From NCBI GenBank assembly GCA_038524325.1, contig JBCBIS010000055.1, positions 1-21,525 on the forward strand: a DNA stretch of 21,525 bases, in the 5' to 3' direction. Numbering within the stretch: position 1 is the stretch's first letter; every line of letters begins with the position of its first letter. A program made the translations under genes and the position numbers. The DNA comes from Thermohalobaculum sp038524325. Lineage in GTDB: Bacteria > Pseudomonadota > Alphaproteobacteria > Rhodobacterales > Rhodobacteraceae. Below, in pieces: positions 14,943-21,525 of this stretch. Under the pieces are notes generated by a model. That model saw only the letters and a list, made by a program, of their open reading frames with translations, was not told the origin of the DNA and searched no databases.

Positions 14943-15530
14943 CTAAAGCGCGGAAAAAATCTCGAAATCGCGAGCCATCTCCTGCTCGGCCCGTGCCCTG
15001 ACCTCTGGGGACAGCGTCCACTCCGCCTTGGGCGAGACGTTCTTCTGTTCCAGGCGAAGGGTCCAGCCGGTGCGGTCCGAGATCCAACCTGCCAGATCGT
15101 CGATCCGCTCATAGCGATAGAGCCTATCGACCCCGACATTCCCGTCTTTGTCCGATAGAAACCGGGCTTGTCGCCCAATCGTGTCCGCCGGGGCAGCCCC
15201 TTCCAGATACCGCACGACGAAGCTGTCGAAGCTCAGCCCGCTGGTCGAGTTTCGATGCCCGTTCAAGGCGGGGCGCTGGCGATAACGCCACCAGGAATTC
15301 AACCAATCCAACGGTTCGCGCATCAAACACAGCGTTTCGATCGGGACTTCGGAGAAGCTCTCGACAAACGGGCGCAGTTGGCGGTTGTACTTGCGCAGAT
15401 TGCAATGCTTGGCGCCCTGCGGATGACGGATGACCATATCGGCGCGGTCTCCGATCGCGTCGATCAGCGCATGGCTCGCGCATTTCGGCATGCAGAGCAG
15501 CACAAAGCGATGCTGGACACTTACGATCAT
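14943..15530 (-). CDS. Sulfotransferase-family-like protein
   Basis: A 195-residue soluble protein. The N-terminal stretch FVLLCMPKCASHAL (9-22) resembles the PAPS 5'-phosphosulfate loop (PKxGTT/S) of sulfotransferases, with PKCAS in place of the usual PKTGT. LCLMREPLDWLNSWWRYR (67-84) matches the 3'-phosphate motif (R-x-P...S). Close relatives are common in Rhodobacterales and often carry the misleading label 'gamma-glutamyl kinase'. Substrate and activity are unknown; the altered loop leaves catalytic competence open. It converges on cckA with a 39-base gap and is divergent from recA. The ribosome-binding site is weak (CCAGG directly before ATG). Confidence 0.68.
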   Translation of the reverse strand: MIVSVQHRFVLLCMPKCASHALIDAIGDRADMVIRHPQGAKHCNLRKYNRQLRPFVESFSEVPIETLCLMREPLDWLNSWWRYRQRPALNGHRNSTSGLSFDSFVVRYLEGAAPADTIGRQARFLSDKDGNVGVDRLYRYERIDDLAGWISDRTGWTLRLEQKNVSPKAEWTLSPEVRARAEQEMARDFEIFSAL

Positions 15531-15648
15531 CCTGGCTTTCTGGCACAGGCCCGCGCGAAGGAGAAGCCTCGACCGCTTTGGGGTAATCGGGACAGGGTTA
15601 ATGAATTCTTAAGGAACAGGGCTCAATTTCAACGGCGACAGGGAAAGT

Positions 15649-15689
15649 TTGTTCTTTATTTGTTTCAAATTTTATGGGAACACTATGGG
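15649..15689 (+). promoter_or_regulatory. Candidate recA promoter
   Basis: An AT-rich stretch, unlike its surroundings, holds possible -35 elements TTGTTC (15649-15654) and TTGTTT (15660-15665). The matching -10 would be TTATGG (15672) or TATGGG (15684). Either pairing puts the LexA box on or just after the -10 region, as expected for repression. The exact start is not determined. Confidence 0.4.
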
Positions 15690-15692
15690 AAC
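15678..15692 (+). promoter_or_regulatory. SOS box (LexA operator) of recA
   Basis: The sequence GAACACTATGGGAAC is an exact GAAC-N7-GAAC (equivalently GTTC-N7-GTTC on the other strand), the LexA-binding site known for alphaproteobacteria such as Rhodobacter and Rhizobium. It lies 49 bases before the recA start and overlaps the probable -10/start region. Induction of recA by DNA damage through LexA is therefore expected. Confidence 0.85.
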
Positions 15693-15741
15693 ACACGCGC
15701 AATTGCGGCCTCCTCCCGGTTATGAAATAAGGAGATCCTCC

Positions 15742-16812
15742 TTGGCGGACAATTTGCTGAAATTCGACGAAAGGCGCGGCATGGACAAGCAAAAGGCTCT
15801 GGAATCGGCGCTCAGCCAGATCGAGCGGAATTTCGGCAAGGGCTCGATCATGAAGCTCTGCGATCAGAGCGCGGCTCTGGACATCGAGGCGGTCTCGACC
15901 GGCTCGCTGGGCCTCGATATCGCGCTCGGCATCGGCGGGCTGCCGAAGGGGCGGATCGTCGAGATCTATGGCCCGGAAAGCTCGGGCAAGACCACCCTCG
16001 CGCTGCATGTGATTGCCGAGGAGCAAAAGAAAAACGGCGGCGTCTGCGCCTTCGTCGATGCCGAACATGCGCTCGACCCGATCTATGCCCGGAAACTCGG
16101 CGTGAATGTGGATGAGCTTCTCATCAGCCAGCCCGATGCCGGCGAGCAGGCGCTGGAGATTACCGATACGCTGATCCGCTCAGGCGCCGTCTCGGTCGTG
16201 GTGGTCGACTCGGTCGCCGCGTTGACGCCCCGATCCGAGCTGGAAGGCGACATGGGCGATGCGCCGATGGGCCAGCAGGCGCGACTGATGAGCCAGGCGA
16301 TGCGCAAGCTGACCGCCTCGATCAGCCGCTCGAAATGCATGGTGATCTTCATCAACCAGATACGCATGAAGATCGGCGTCATGTTCGGCTCGCCCGAGAC
16401 GACGACCGGCGGCAATGCGCTGAAATTCTACTCCTCGGTCCGGATCGACATCCGCCGCATCGGTTCGGTCAAGGATCGCGACGAGACGATCGGCAATCAG
16501 ACCCGGGTGAAGGTCGTCAAGAACAAGGTCGCGCCGCCATTCCGTCAGGTCGAATTCGACATCATGTATGGCGAAGGGATCTCGAAGACCGGCGAGTTGA
16601 TCGATCTTGGGGTCAAGGCCGGCGTGGTCGAGAAATCTGGCTCGTGGTATTCCTATGGGGACACCCGCATCGGCCAGGGCCGGGAGAATGCAAAGCAGTT
16701 CCTCCGCGACAATCCGGATGTCTCGATGGAAGTCGAGGACAAGATCCGGGCTGCACATGGCCTCGAATTCGATCTGGTCGGCGGTGAGGAGGGCGACATC
16801 CTCGAGGCCTGA
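15742..16812 (+). CDS. recA: Recombinase RecA
   Basis: It forms ATP-dependent filaments on single-stranded DNA for strand exchange and triggers LexA self-cleavage. From TTG 15742 the protein has 356 residues, the family norm. Walker A is GPESSGKT (77-84), followed by FVDAEHALDP; Walker B lies in VVVVDSVAAL; the L1/L2 DNA-binding region includes MGQQARLMSQAMRKLTASI and MFGSPETTTGGNALKFY. I prefer TTG 15742 over ATG 15781 because AAGGAGA sits six bases before it, while no such site precedes the ATG, and Rhodobacterales RecA proteins carry a similar ...LLKFD... leader. An alternative longer frame from 15649 would run through the operator and is rejected. The C-terminus ends in the usual acidic tail (GGEEGDILEA). 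Confidence 0.97.
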   Translation: MADNLLKFDERRGMDKQKALESALSQIERNFGKGSIMKLCDQSAALDIEAVSTGSLGLDIALGIGGLPKGRIVEIYGPESSGKTTLALHVIAEEQKKNGGVCAFVDAEHALDPIYARKLGVNVDELLISQPDAGEQALEITDTLIRSGAVSVVVVDSVAALTPRSELEGDMGDAPMGQQARLMSQAMRKLTASISRSKCMVIFINQIRMKIGVMFGSPETTTGGNALKFYSSVRIDIRRIGSVKDRDETIGNQTRVKVVKNKVAPPFRQVEFDIMYGEGISKTGELIDLGVKAGVVEKSGSWYSYGDTRIGQGRENAKQFLRDNPDVSMEVEDKIRAAHGLEFDLVGGEEGDILEA

Positions 16813-16825
16813 CTCCATGCCGGGG

Positions 16826-16851
16826 CCCGGGCTGGTGGACACCTGCCCGGG
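16826..16851 (+). terminator. Strong hairpin between recA and alaS
   Basis: CCCGGGC (16826-16832) pairs with GCCCGGG (16845-16851). Inside it a T·T mismatch and a further GGT/ACC stem close a GGAC loop. It begins 13 bases after the recA stop. There is no U-tract after it, so it is not a classical intrinsic terminator. It may act as a Rho-associated or pausing hairpin or protect the recA mRNA 3' end. Confidence 0.4.
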
Positions 16852-16895
16852 TGCGAGATAAGACAGGCGCCGCAACACTCACTCGGCAGGGCGCC

Positions 16896-19556
16896 ATGGC
16901 TTCTCTCAACGATATCCGCAGCACGTTTTTGGAGTATTTTGCCAAGAACGGCCACGAGGTGGTGGCCTCCTCGCCCCTGGTGCCACGCAACGACCCGACG
17001 CTGATGTTTACCGCGGCGGGCATGGTGCAGTTCAAGAACCTGTTCACCGGTGTCGAGACCCGCGACTATACCCGCGCGACGACCTCGCAGAAATGCGTGC
17101 GGGCAGGCGGCAAGCATAACGATCTCGATAATGTCGGCTATACCGCACGGCACCATACCTTCTTCGAGATGCTGGGAAATTTCTCCTTCGGCGATTACTT
17201 CAAGGACGACGCAATCCCGCTCGCCTGGAACCTGGTGACCAAGGAATTCGGCCTGCCCAAGGACCGGCTTTGCGTCACCGTCTATCATGATGATGACGAG
17301 GCGGCGGAGATCTGGAAGAAGGTTGCCGGTATCCCGGATGAGAAGATCATCCGTATCGCGACCGATGACAATTTCTGGTCTGCCGGTCCGACGGGCCCTT
17401 GCGGCCCATGCTCCGAGATCTTCTACGATTACGGCGACCATATCTGGGGCGGCCCTCCCGGCAGCCCGGAGGAGGATGGCGACCGCTTCGTCGAGATCTG
17501 GAACCTCGTCTTCATGCAGTTCGAGCAATTTGCCGATGGCCGGCGCGAGAACCTGCCGAAACCCTCGATCGACACCGGCATGGGGCTCGAGCGGATCGGC
17601 GCGGTGCTGCAGGGTGTGTTCGACGTCTATGACAACGACCTCACCCGGGCGCTGATCCTCGCATCCGCGCAGACGACCGGGGTGGATCCCGATGGCGACC
17701 AGAAGATCCACCACCGGGTCATCGCCGACCATCTGCGCTCGACCAGTTTCCTGATTGCCGACGGGGTGCTGCCCTCGAATGATGGGCGGGGCTATGTGCT
17801 CCGCCGCATCATGCGCCGTGCGATGCGCCATGCGCATCTCCTGGGCGTGCAGGATCCTCTGATGCACCGGCTGGTCCCTGCCCTGGTCCAACAGATGGGA
17901 CAGGCGTTTCCCGAGCTTGGCCGGGCGCAGCCGCTGATCGAAGAGACGCTGGAGCTGGAAGAAATCCGCTTCCGCAAGACCCTCGACCGCGGCTTGGGGC
18001 TTCTGGAGACGGAACTCGCCACCCTCGACCCCGACGCACCGCTGCCGGGCGAGACGGCGTTCAAGCTCTACGACACCTTCGGCTTCCCGCTCGACCTCAC
18101 CCAGGATGCGCTGCGCGAGAAGGGCCGGACGGTCGATCAAGACGGTTTCGACGCCGCCATGGCCGCCCAGAAGGCCAAGGCCCGCGCCGCCTGGTCAGGT
18201 TCGGGCGAGGCGGCGGAGGAGGGCGTCTGGCTGAATCTGCGCGAGGCACATGGCGCGACCGAATTTCTGGGCTATGAAACCGAGCAGGCCGAGGGCCAGG
18301 TCCTGGCGCTCCTCGAAAACAATGCCGAGGTTCAACAGGCATCGGCGGGTTCAGAGGTCCAGATCATCCTGAACCAGACCCCCTTCTACGGCGAGAGTGG
18401 TGGCCAGGTCGGCGATATCGGACTCCTCGTCGCTGGCGAGACGCGGGTCGAGATAACCAGCACCCAGAAACGCGCCGGCGATCTGTTTGTCCACGCTGGG
18501 AAGATTCTCGACGGCACGCTGTCCGTTGGGCAGGGCGCGACCCTCTCGGTCGATGGCAATCGGCGGCGCAAGGTCCGGGCCAATCACTCCGCCACGCACC
18601 TGCTGCATGAAGCGCTGCGCGGCGCGCTGGGGGACCATGTGGCGCAGAGAGGGTCCCTCGTGGCGCCGGACCGGCTGCGCTTTGATTTCGCGCATCAGAA
18701 GGCGATGGGTGCGGACGAGATCTCGGCGGTCGAGGCTGAGGTGAACACCTATATCCGCCAGAACGACGCGGTGACCACGCGGGTCATGACCCCGGACGAG
18801 GCGCAGGAAATGGGCGCGCGCGCCCTGTTCGGCGAGAAATACGGCGATGAGGTGCGGGTGGTCGCCATGGGCGCGCGGCCCGGGGGGGAGAGCGGTCCTG
18901 CGGGACAGATCTATTCGCTCGAACTCTGCGGCGGCACCCATGTGGCGCGCACCGGCGAGATCGGGCTCTTGGTGGTGACTGGCGAGGCTGCGTCCTCCTC
19001 CGGCGTGCGCCGGGTCGAGGCGCTGACAGGTGAGGCAGCCTTCAAGCATCTGAGCGCGCGAGAGCGGCTGTTGGCCGAGGCCGCGGCGGCGATCAAGGCG
19101 CGGCCCGAAGACCTGGCCGACCGGATCCGCGCCCTGATCGAGGACCGGCGCAAGATGGAGACGGAGCTGACCGATCTGCGCCGGCAAGTGGCCATGGGCG
19201 GCGGCGAGGCGGCCGAGCCCGCGGCGCGCGATGTGGCCGGGGTGCCGTTCCTGGGCCAGGTGCTCTCGGGCGTGAACCCAAAGGATCTGCGCGGCCTGAT
19301 CGATGCGCATAAGGCCCGGCTCGGTTCGGGGGCTGTGCTGCTGGTCGCCGATACCGGAGGCAAGGCGGCTGTGGCGGCCGGGGTGACCGAGGATCTTACC
19401 GGCCGGATCTCGGCAGTCGATCTGGTCACAGCGGCGGTGCAGGCGGTCGGCGGCAAGGGCGGAGGCGGGCGGCCCGACATGGCCCAGGGCGGCGGCCCCG
19501 ATGCCAGCCAGGCCGAAGCGGCCATCGCCGCCGCCGAGCAGGTGCTGGCGGGCTGA
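16896..19556 (+). CDS. alaS: Alanyl-tRNA synthetase
   Basis: A class II synthetase that charges tRNA-Ala and removes misacylated Ser/Gly. It has 886 residues, full length. The catalytic core runs from SLNDIRSTFLEYF through MFTAAGMVQFKNLF and CVRAGGKHNDLDNVGYTARH to NFSFGDYF. The editing domain carries the zinc ligands: H564 and H568 in NHSATH, C678 and H682 in CGGTH. The C-terminal DHHA1 (C-Ala) domain ends with the glycine-rich GGKGGGGRPDMAQGGG. I chose ATG 16896 because the family begins at MASLNDIR; the AGGG four bases upstream is only a fair ribosome-binding site. It lies 83 bases after recA, the usual order in this group. Its stop is six bases from the converging hslO stop. Confidence 0.97.
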   Translation: MASLNDIRSTFLEYFAKNGHEVVASSPLVPRNDPTLMFTAAGMVQFKNLFTGVETRDYTRATTSQKCVRAGGKHNDLDNVGYTARHHTFFEMLGNFSFGDYFKDDAIPLAWNLVTKEFGLPKDRLCVTVYHDDDEAAEIWKKVAGIPDEKIIRIATDDNFWSAGPTGPCGPCSEIFYDYGDHIWGGPPGSPEEDGDRFVEIWNLVFMQFEQFADGRRENLPKPSIDTGMGLERIGAVLQGVFDVYDNDLTRALILASAQTTGVDPDGDQKIHHRVIADHLRSTSFLIADGVLPSNDGRGYVLRRIMRRAMRHAHLLGVQDPLMHRLVPALVQQMGQAFPELGRAQPLIEETLELEEIRFRKTLDRGLGLLETELATLDPDAPLPGETAFKLYDTFGFPLDLTQDALREKGRTVDQDGFDAAMAAQKAKARAAWSGSGEAAEEGVWLNLREAHGATEFLGYETEQAEGQVLALLENNAEVQQASAGSEVQIILNQTPFYGESGGQVGDIGLLVAGETRVEITSTQKRAGDLFVHAGKILDGTLSVGQGATLSVDGNRRRKVRANHSATHLLHEALRGALGDHVAQRGSLVAPDRLRFDFAHQKAMGADEISAVEAEVNTYIRQNDAVTTRVMTPDEAQEMGARALFGEKYGDEVRVVAMGARPGGESGPAGQIYSLELCGGTHVARTGEIGLLVVTGEAASSSGVRRVEALTGEAAFKHLSARERLLAEAAAAIKARPEDLADRIRALIEDRRKMETELTDLRRQVAMGGGEAAEPAARDVAGVPFLGQVLSGVNPKDLRGLIDAHKARLGSGAVLLVADTGGKAAVAAGVTEDLTGRISAVDLVTAAVQAVGGKGGGGRPDMAQGGGPDASQAEAAIAAAEQVLAG

Positions 19557-19562
19557 CCCGCC

Positions 19563-20540
19563 TCAGGCCTCTTTGACTGCGTCGAAGCCCAGGGTCGCCG
19601 GGTCGAACTCGTAATGGGCCGAGCAGAACTGGCAATCCGCCGTCAGCTTGCCGTCTTCGTTGGTCATATGGGCGATGTCCTTGGCCGAATATTGCGCCAT
19701 GGCCGCCTCGACCCGTTCCGCCGAGCAGGTGCATCCGAACTGGATCGCCTTTGCGGGATAGACCCGTGGCTTCTCTTCGTGGAACAGACGGGTCAAGAGC
19801 CCCTCGATCGCCAGATGGGGGCCGATCAGCTCGTGCGGGTCGACGGTGCCCAGCAGGATATTGACCCGGTTCCAATCCTCCTCCGCCGCCCCCATGGCCG
19901 CCACGTCATCGGCGGTCATCAGTCCGTCCTGCCCCGAGGGTTCGCTGCCGATCACCGACTCGCCCGCCTGGCCGAGTTGCTGGATCATGATCCCCCCGGC
20001 GCGCCAGTGCATCGGCTCTCCCGGCGCTTGGGCATGGGCGGAGAGGGTGGTGAATCGGGTCGCGATCTGTTCGGATTGCGCGAAATACGCTTCGGCGCAG
20101 TCGCCCAGCTTCGTGCCGGTCAGGGGCGTGATCCCCTGATAGGGCGACATGCCCGGCCCCTGGTCGATCGTGACCCCGAAGACCCCGGTGCCGAGCAGCT
20201 CGAACGGCGTGGCGCGCGAGGAGGCGACATCGCCGGCGTCATAGCCGGCATAGGCGCGCAGGCGGCCCGGCTCGCCCTTGGTCTCGGGCGCGAAGTAATC
20301 CGTCGCGATCAGCCGCACCGCCCCCTCGCCCCGCACCTGGATCGAGAATCGCCAGCGGAGCTTCATGGTCGAGCCGATCAGCGCGGTGATCAAAGCAGCC
20401 TCGGCCACCAGAGCACTGACGGCCGGCGGGTAGCGGTCCTGGTCCAGAATCGTATCGAGCGTCTCGTCAAGGCGAACGACCCGGCCGCGCATCTGCGCAC
20501 GGTCGAGCTGGAAAGGGAGGATGCTGTCGTCACCAGTCAT
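19563..20540 (-). CDS. hslO: Redox-regulated holdase chaperone Hsp33
   Basis: A cytoplasmic chaperone switched on by oxidation: four zinc-binding Cys form disulfides under oxidative and heat stress and expose the client-binding surface. It has 325 residues. The N-terminal domain includes LVAEAALITALIGSTMKLRWRFSIQ (44-68) and the flexible linker precedes the redox domain. The zinc centre is complete: Cys270 and Cys272 (GCTCSAERV, CxC) and Cys303 and Cys306 (CQFCSAHYEF, CxxC). The start ATG 20540 fits the family N-terminus, but no good ribosome-binding site is visible. It is divergent from the Nudix gene over 125 bases in which I found no clear heat-shock promoter. Confidence 0.94.
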   Translation of the reverse strand: MTGDDSILPFQLDRAQMRGRVVRLDETLDTILDQDRYPPAVSALVAEAALITALIGSTMKLRWRFSIQVRGEGAVRLIATDYFAPETKGEPGRLRAYAGYDAGDVASSRATPFELLGTGVFGVTIDQGPGMSPYQGITPLTGTKLGDCAEAYFAQSEQIATRFTTLSAHAQAPGEPMHWRAGGIMIQQLGQAGESVIGSEPSGQDGLMTADDVAAMGAAEEDWNRVNILLGTVDPHELIGPHLAIEGLLTRLFHEEKPRVYPAKAIQFGCTCSAERVEAAMAQYSAKDIAHMTNEDGKLTADCQFCSAHYEFDPATLGFDAVKEA

Positions 20541-20665
20541 GCTTTGGGTTTAGCCCGTATCCCGGGGGGCCGAAAGGGGGGGCGCGGCGATCGCCGGAAA
20601 AACCCTGAGCGCGGCGACATGGCGTCACGGTTCGCGACCGCCGCCACTCTGCCACAACAACGACC

Positions 20666-21121
20666 ATGAGACGGATCGGAGAACCCTGGCGCCCTGGCAA
20701 ACCCTATCGCGACCGGCCGGGTGCTTACGCGATCATCGTGGGGCGCCTGACCGATGGCAGGTCGGGGATCCTCTGTGTCGATCAGGAGGGGGAGATGCAG
20801 CTCCCTGGCGGCGGAATCGATCCGGGCGAGCAGCCCTTGCAGGCGCTCCATCGCGAGGTCTGGGAGGAGACGGGCTGGCGCATCGGCGAGGCGCAGCGGT
20901 TCTGCAGTTTCCAGCGCTTCGCCTGGCTGCCCGACTATCAATATTGGGCGCGCAAGACGCAGACGATCTATCTCGCCCGGGCGGTCTACCGGCTGGCCCC
21001 GCCCCAGGAACCCGGGCACATCCCGCATTGGCTGGCACCGGAGGAGGCCTTGCAGCGGCTCTCGGTCACGGGCGACCGCTGGGCCTTGCGTTTGGCGATG
21101 GCGCGCGGATGGGTTAGCTGA
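20666..21121 (+). CDS. Nudix hydrolase
   Basis: A 151-residue Nudix-fold pyrophosphohydrolase acting on a nucleoside-diphosphate-linked substrate, with Mg2+. The full Nudix box G-x5-E-x7-REUxEExGU is present: Gly49, Glu55, then REVWEETGW at 63-71. The segment before it (MQLPGGGIDPGE) is typical. Specificity cannot be predicted; the family ranges from 8-oxo-dGTP to ADP-ribose and other hydrolases. The start ATG 20666 lacks a recognisable ribosome-binding site. In many Rhodobacterales a Nudix gene follows hslO in divergent orientation like this and is followed by the CCA-adding enzyme gene; here the next gene is a flavoprotein instead. Confidence 0.9.
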   Translation: MRRIGEPWRPGKPYRDRPGAYAIIVGRLTDGRSGILCVDQEGEMQLPGGGIDPGEQPLQALHREVWEETGWRIGEAQRFCSFQRFAWLPDYQYWARKTQTIYLARAVYRLAPPQEPGHIPHWLAPEEALQRLSVTGDRWALRLAMARGWVS

Positions 21122-21225
21122 TCGCTGTCGTGCGATTGTCGCGAATCCGATAGTTTTTGGCAGAAACGGGCTGGCAGGCCGCCGAATTCGCAGGATGATA
21201 GAGAGGTCAGCCAAGGAGGTTCGCC

Positions 21226-21501
21226 ATGCAGAGCAACGCACGTGTCGTCGTCATCGGGGGAGGGGTGGTCGGCTGCTCGGTCCTTTATCATCTGGCCAAG
21301 GCGGGATGGACCGATGTGATGTTGCTCGAGCGCTCGGAACTGACCTCCGGCTCCACCTGGCACGCGGCGGGGGGGTGTCACACGATCAATGGCGATCCGA
21401 ACGTCGCCAAGTTGCAGAAATACACGATTTCGCTCTACAAGGAGATCGAGGAACTCTCGGGCCAATCCACCGGGTTCCACATGACCCCGCCGGTCATGTG
21501 A
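21226..21501 (+). CDS. FAD-dependent dimethylglycine/sarcosine dehydrogenase-like protein, N-terminus only
   Basis: The ATG is preceded by an excellent AAGGAGG. Residues 1-40 hold the Rossmann FAD motif GGGVVGCSVLYHLAKAG and the LLERSELTSGSTWHAAGG stretch typical of dimethylglycine/sarcosine dehydrogenase-like proteins (DAO domain, often followed by a GcvT-type folate-binding domain; about 800 residues). Such enzymes demethylate methylated glycines and pass the carbon to THF, which fits the one-carbon genes elsewhere in the window. After HMT (about residue 87) the frame reads PPVM and stops at 21499-21501, whereas the family continues HMTGGVM. This stop falls exactly inside a fold-back (21453-21525), so I regard it as the product of an inverted junction, not a true gene end. 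Confidence 0.8.
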   Translation: MQSNARVVVIGGGVVGCSVLYHLAKAGWTDVMLLERSELTSGSTWHAAGGCHTINGDPNVAKLQKYTISLYKEIEELSGQSTGFHMTPPVM

Positions 21502-21525
21502 AATCCGGTGGACTGGCCCGACAGT
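21453..21525. repeat. Fold-back: near-perfect inverted repeat of flavoprotein coding sequence at the window end
   Basis: Bases 21453-21486 are the reverse complement of 21492-21525 at 30 of 34 positions, around a five-base centre (CCGCC, 21487-21491). Mismatches pair 21477/21501, 21474/21504, 21465/21513 and 21456/21522. All four fall at third codon positions and are synonymous in the frame of the flavoprotein gene. The centre is the natural inverted repeat CATGACC-N5-GGTCATG. Confidence 0.9.
21487..21525 (-). pseudogene. Fragment of a second copy of the flavoprotein gene, opposite strand
   Basis: Read on the minus strand these bases encode LSGQSTGFHMTGG, the same residues as the plus-strand gene (LSGQSTGFHMT) plus the GG that the family has next. 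The codons differ only synonymously: CTG for CTC, CAG for CAA, GGA for GGG, TTT for TTC. It is therefore a diverged paralogue or strain variant, cut by the window edge, and not a simple reverse copy of the same molecule. Confidence 0.55.

Noticed and set aside
14931..14959. Hairpin CCGCGCT/AGCGCGG with an adjacent run of six A between cckA and the sulfotransferase-like gene, resembling a terminator
   Set aside because: For plus-strand transcripts the hairpin is followed by A, not U. On the minus strand the T-run comes before the hairpin. Neither orientation gives an intrinsic terminator.

Overview
The window reads as chromosomal DNA of an alphaproteobacterium of the order Rhodobacterales (Roseobacter/Rhodobacter type). 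The grounds are GC-rich coding bias, a CckA-type hybrid kinase next to recA and alaS, a LexA box of the alphaproteobacterial GAAC-N7-GAAC form in front of recA, a DUF2793 tail-type protein, and a stand-alone pterin-binding corrinoid methyltransferase beside metF. No insertion sequence, CRISPR array, rRNA or tRNA was recognised. Gene density is high and most genes are housekeeping.

Layout. 1-476: 3' end of a DUF2793 phage/gene-transfer-agent tail-type protein, converging on a small hydrophobic protein (483-743, minus). 938-1789: serine acetyltransferase cysE. 1803-4222 (minus): a three-gene one-carbon operon (PF13769-type small protein, MTHFR-like protein, pterin-binding methyl-THF:corrinoid methyltransferase), divergent from metF (4538-5425). 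5526-7624: Ppx/GppA phosphatase translationally coupled to the 23S rRNA 2'-O-methyltransferase rlmE. 7625-7813: a non-coding stretch packed with hairpins. 7814-8626 (minus): a sugar O-methyltransferase-like enzyme, divergent from guaB (8745-10199). 10207-11294 (minus): a DUF6338-like membrane protein and a lipoprotein with overlapping ends. 11374-12573: an RsmB-type rRNA m5C methyltransferase. 12663-14903: hybrid histidine kinase CckA. 14943-15530 (minus): a sulfotransferase-like protein. 15742-16812: recA with an SOS box. 16896-19556: alaS. 19563-20540 (minus): hslO (Hsp33). 20666-21121: a Nudix hydrolase. 21226 onward: the N-terminus of a dimethylglycine/sarcosine dehydrogenase-like flavoprotein.

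How the genes fit together. Sulfur amino acid and one-carbon metabolism recur: CysE makes O-acetylserine for cysteine; MetF makes 5-methyl-THF; the pterin-binding protein passes that methyl group to a corrinoid and is probably one part of a split methionine synthase; the flavoprotein at the right edge belongs to a family that feeds methyl groups from methylated glycines into the folate pool. RlmE, RsmB and AlaS serve translation, GuaB makes GMP, RecA runs DNA repair, Hsp33 handles oxidative stress and CckA heads the CtrA phosphorelay.

The most unusual signal is at the right edge. The flavoprotein gene folds back on itself: the last 34 bases are a near-perfect reverse complement of bases 21453-21486, and all four differences are synonymous third-position changes. 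A second, diverged copy of the gene therefore appears to be joined head-on, either as a chimeric join or as a real inversion between paralogues. I see no convincing undescribed multi-gene system. The best biological leads are the one-carbon operon with its unexplained small protein and second MTHFR, the repeated palindrome in the metF leader, and the hairpin cluster after rlmE.
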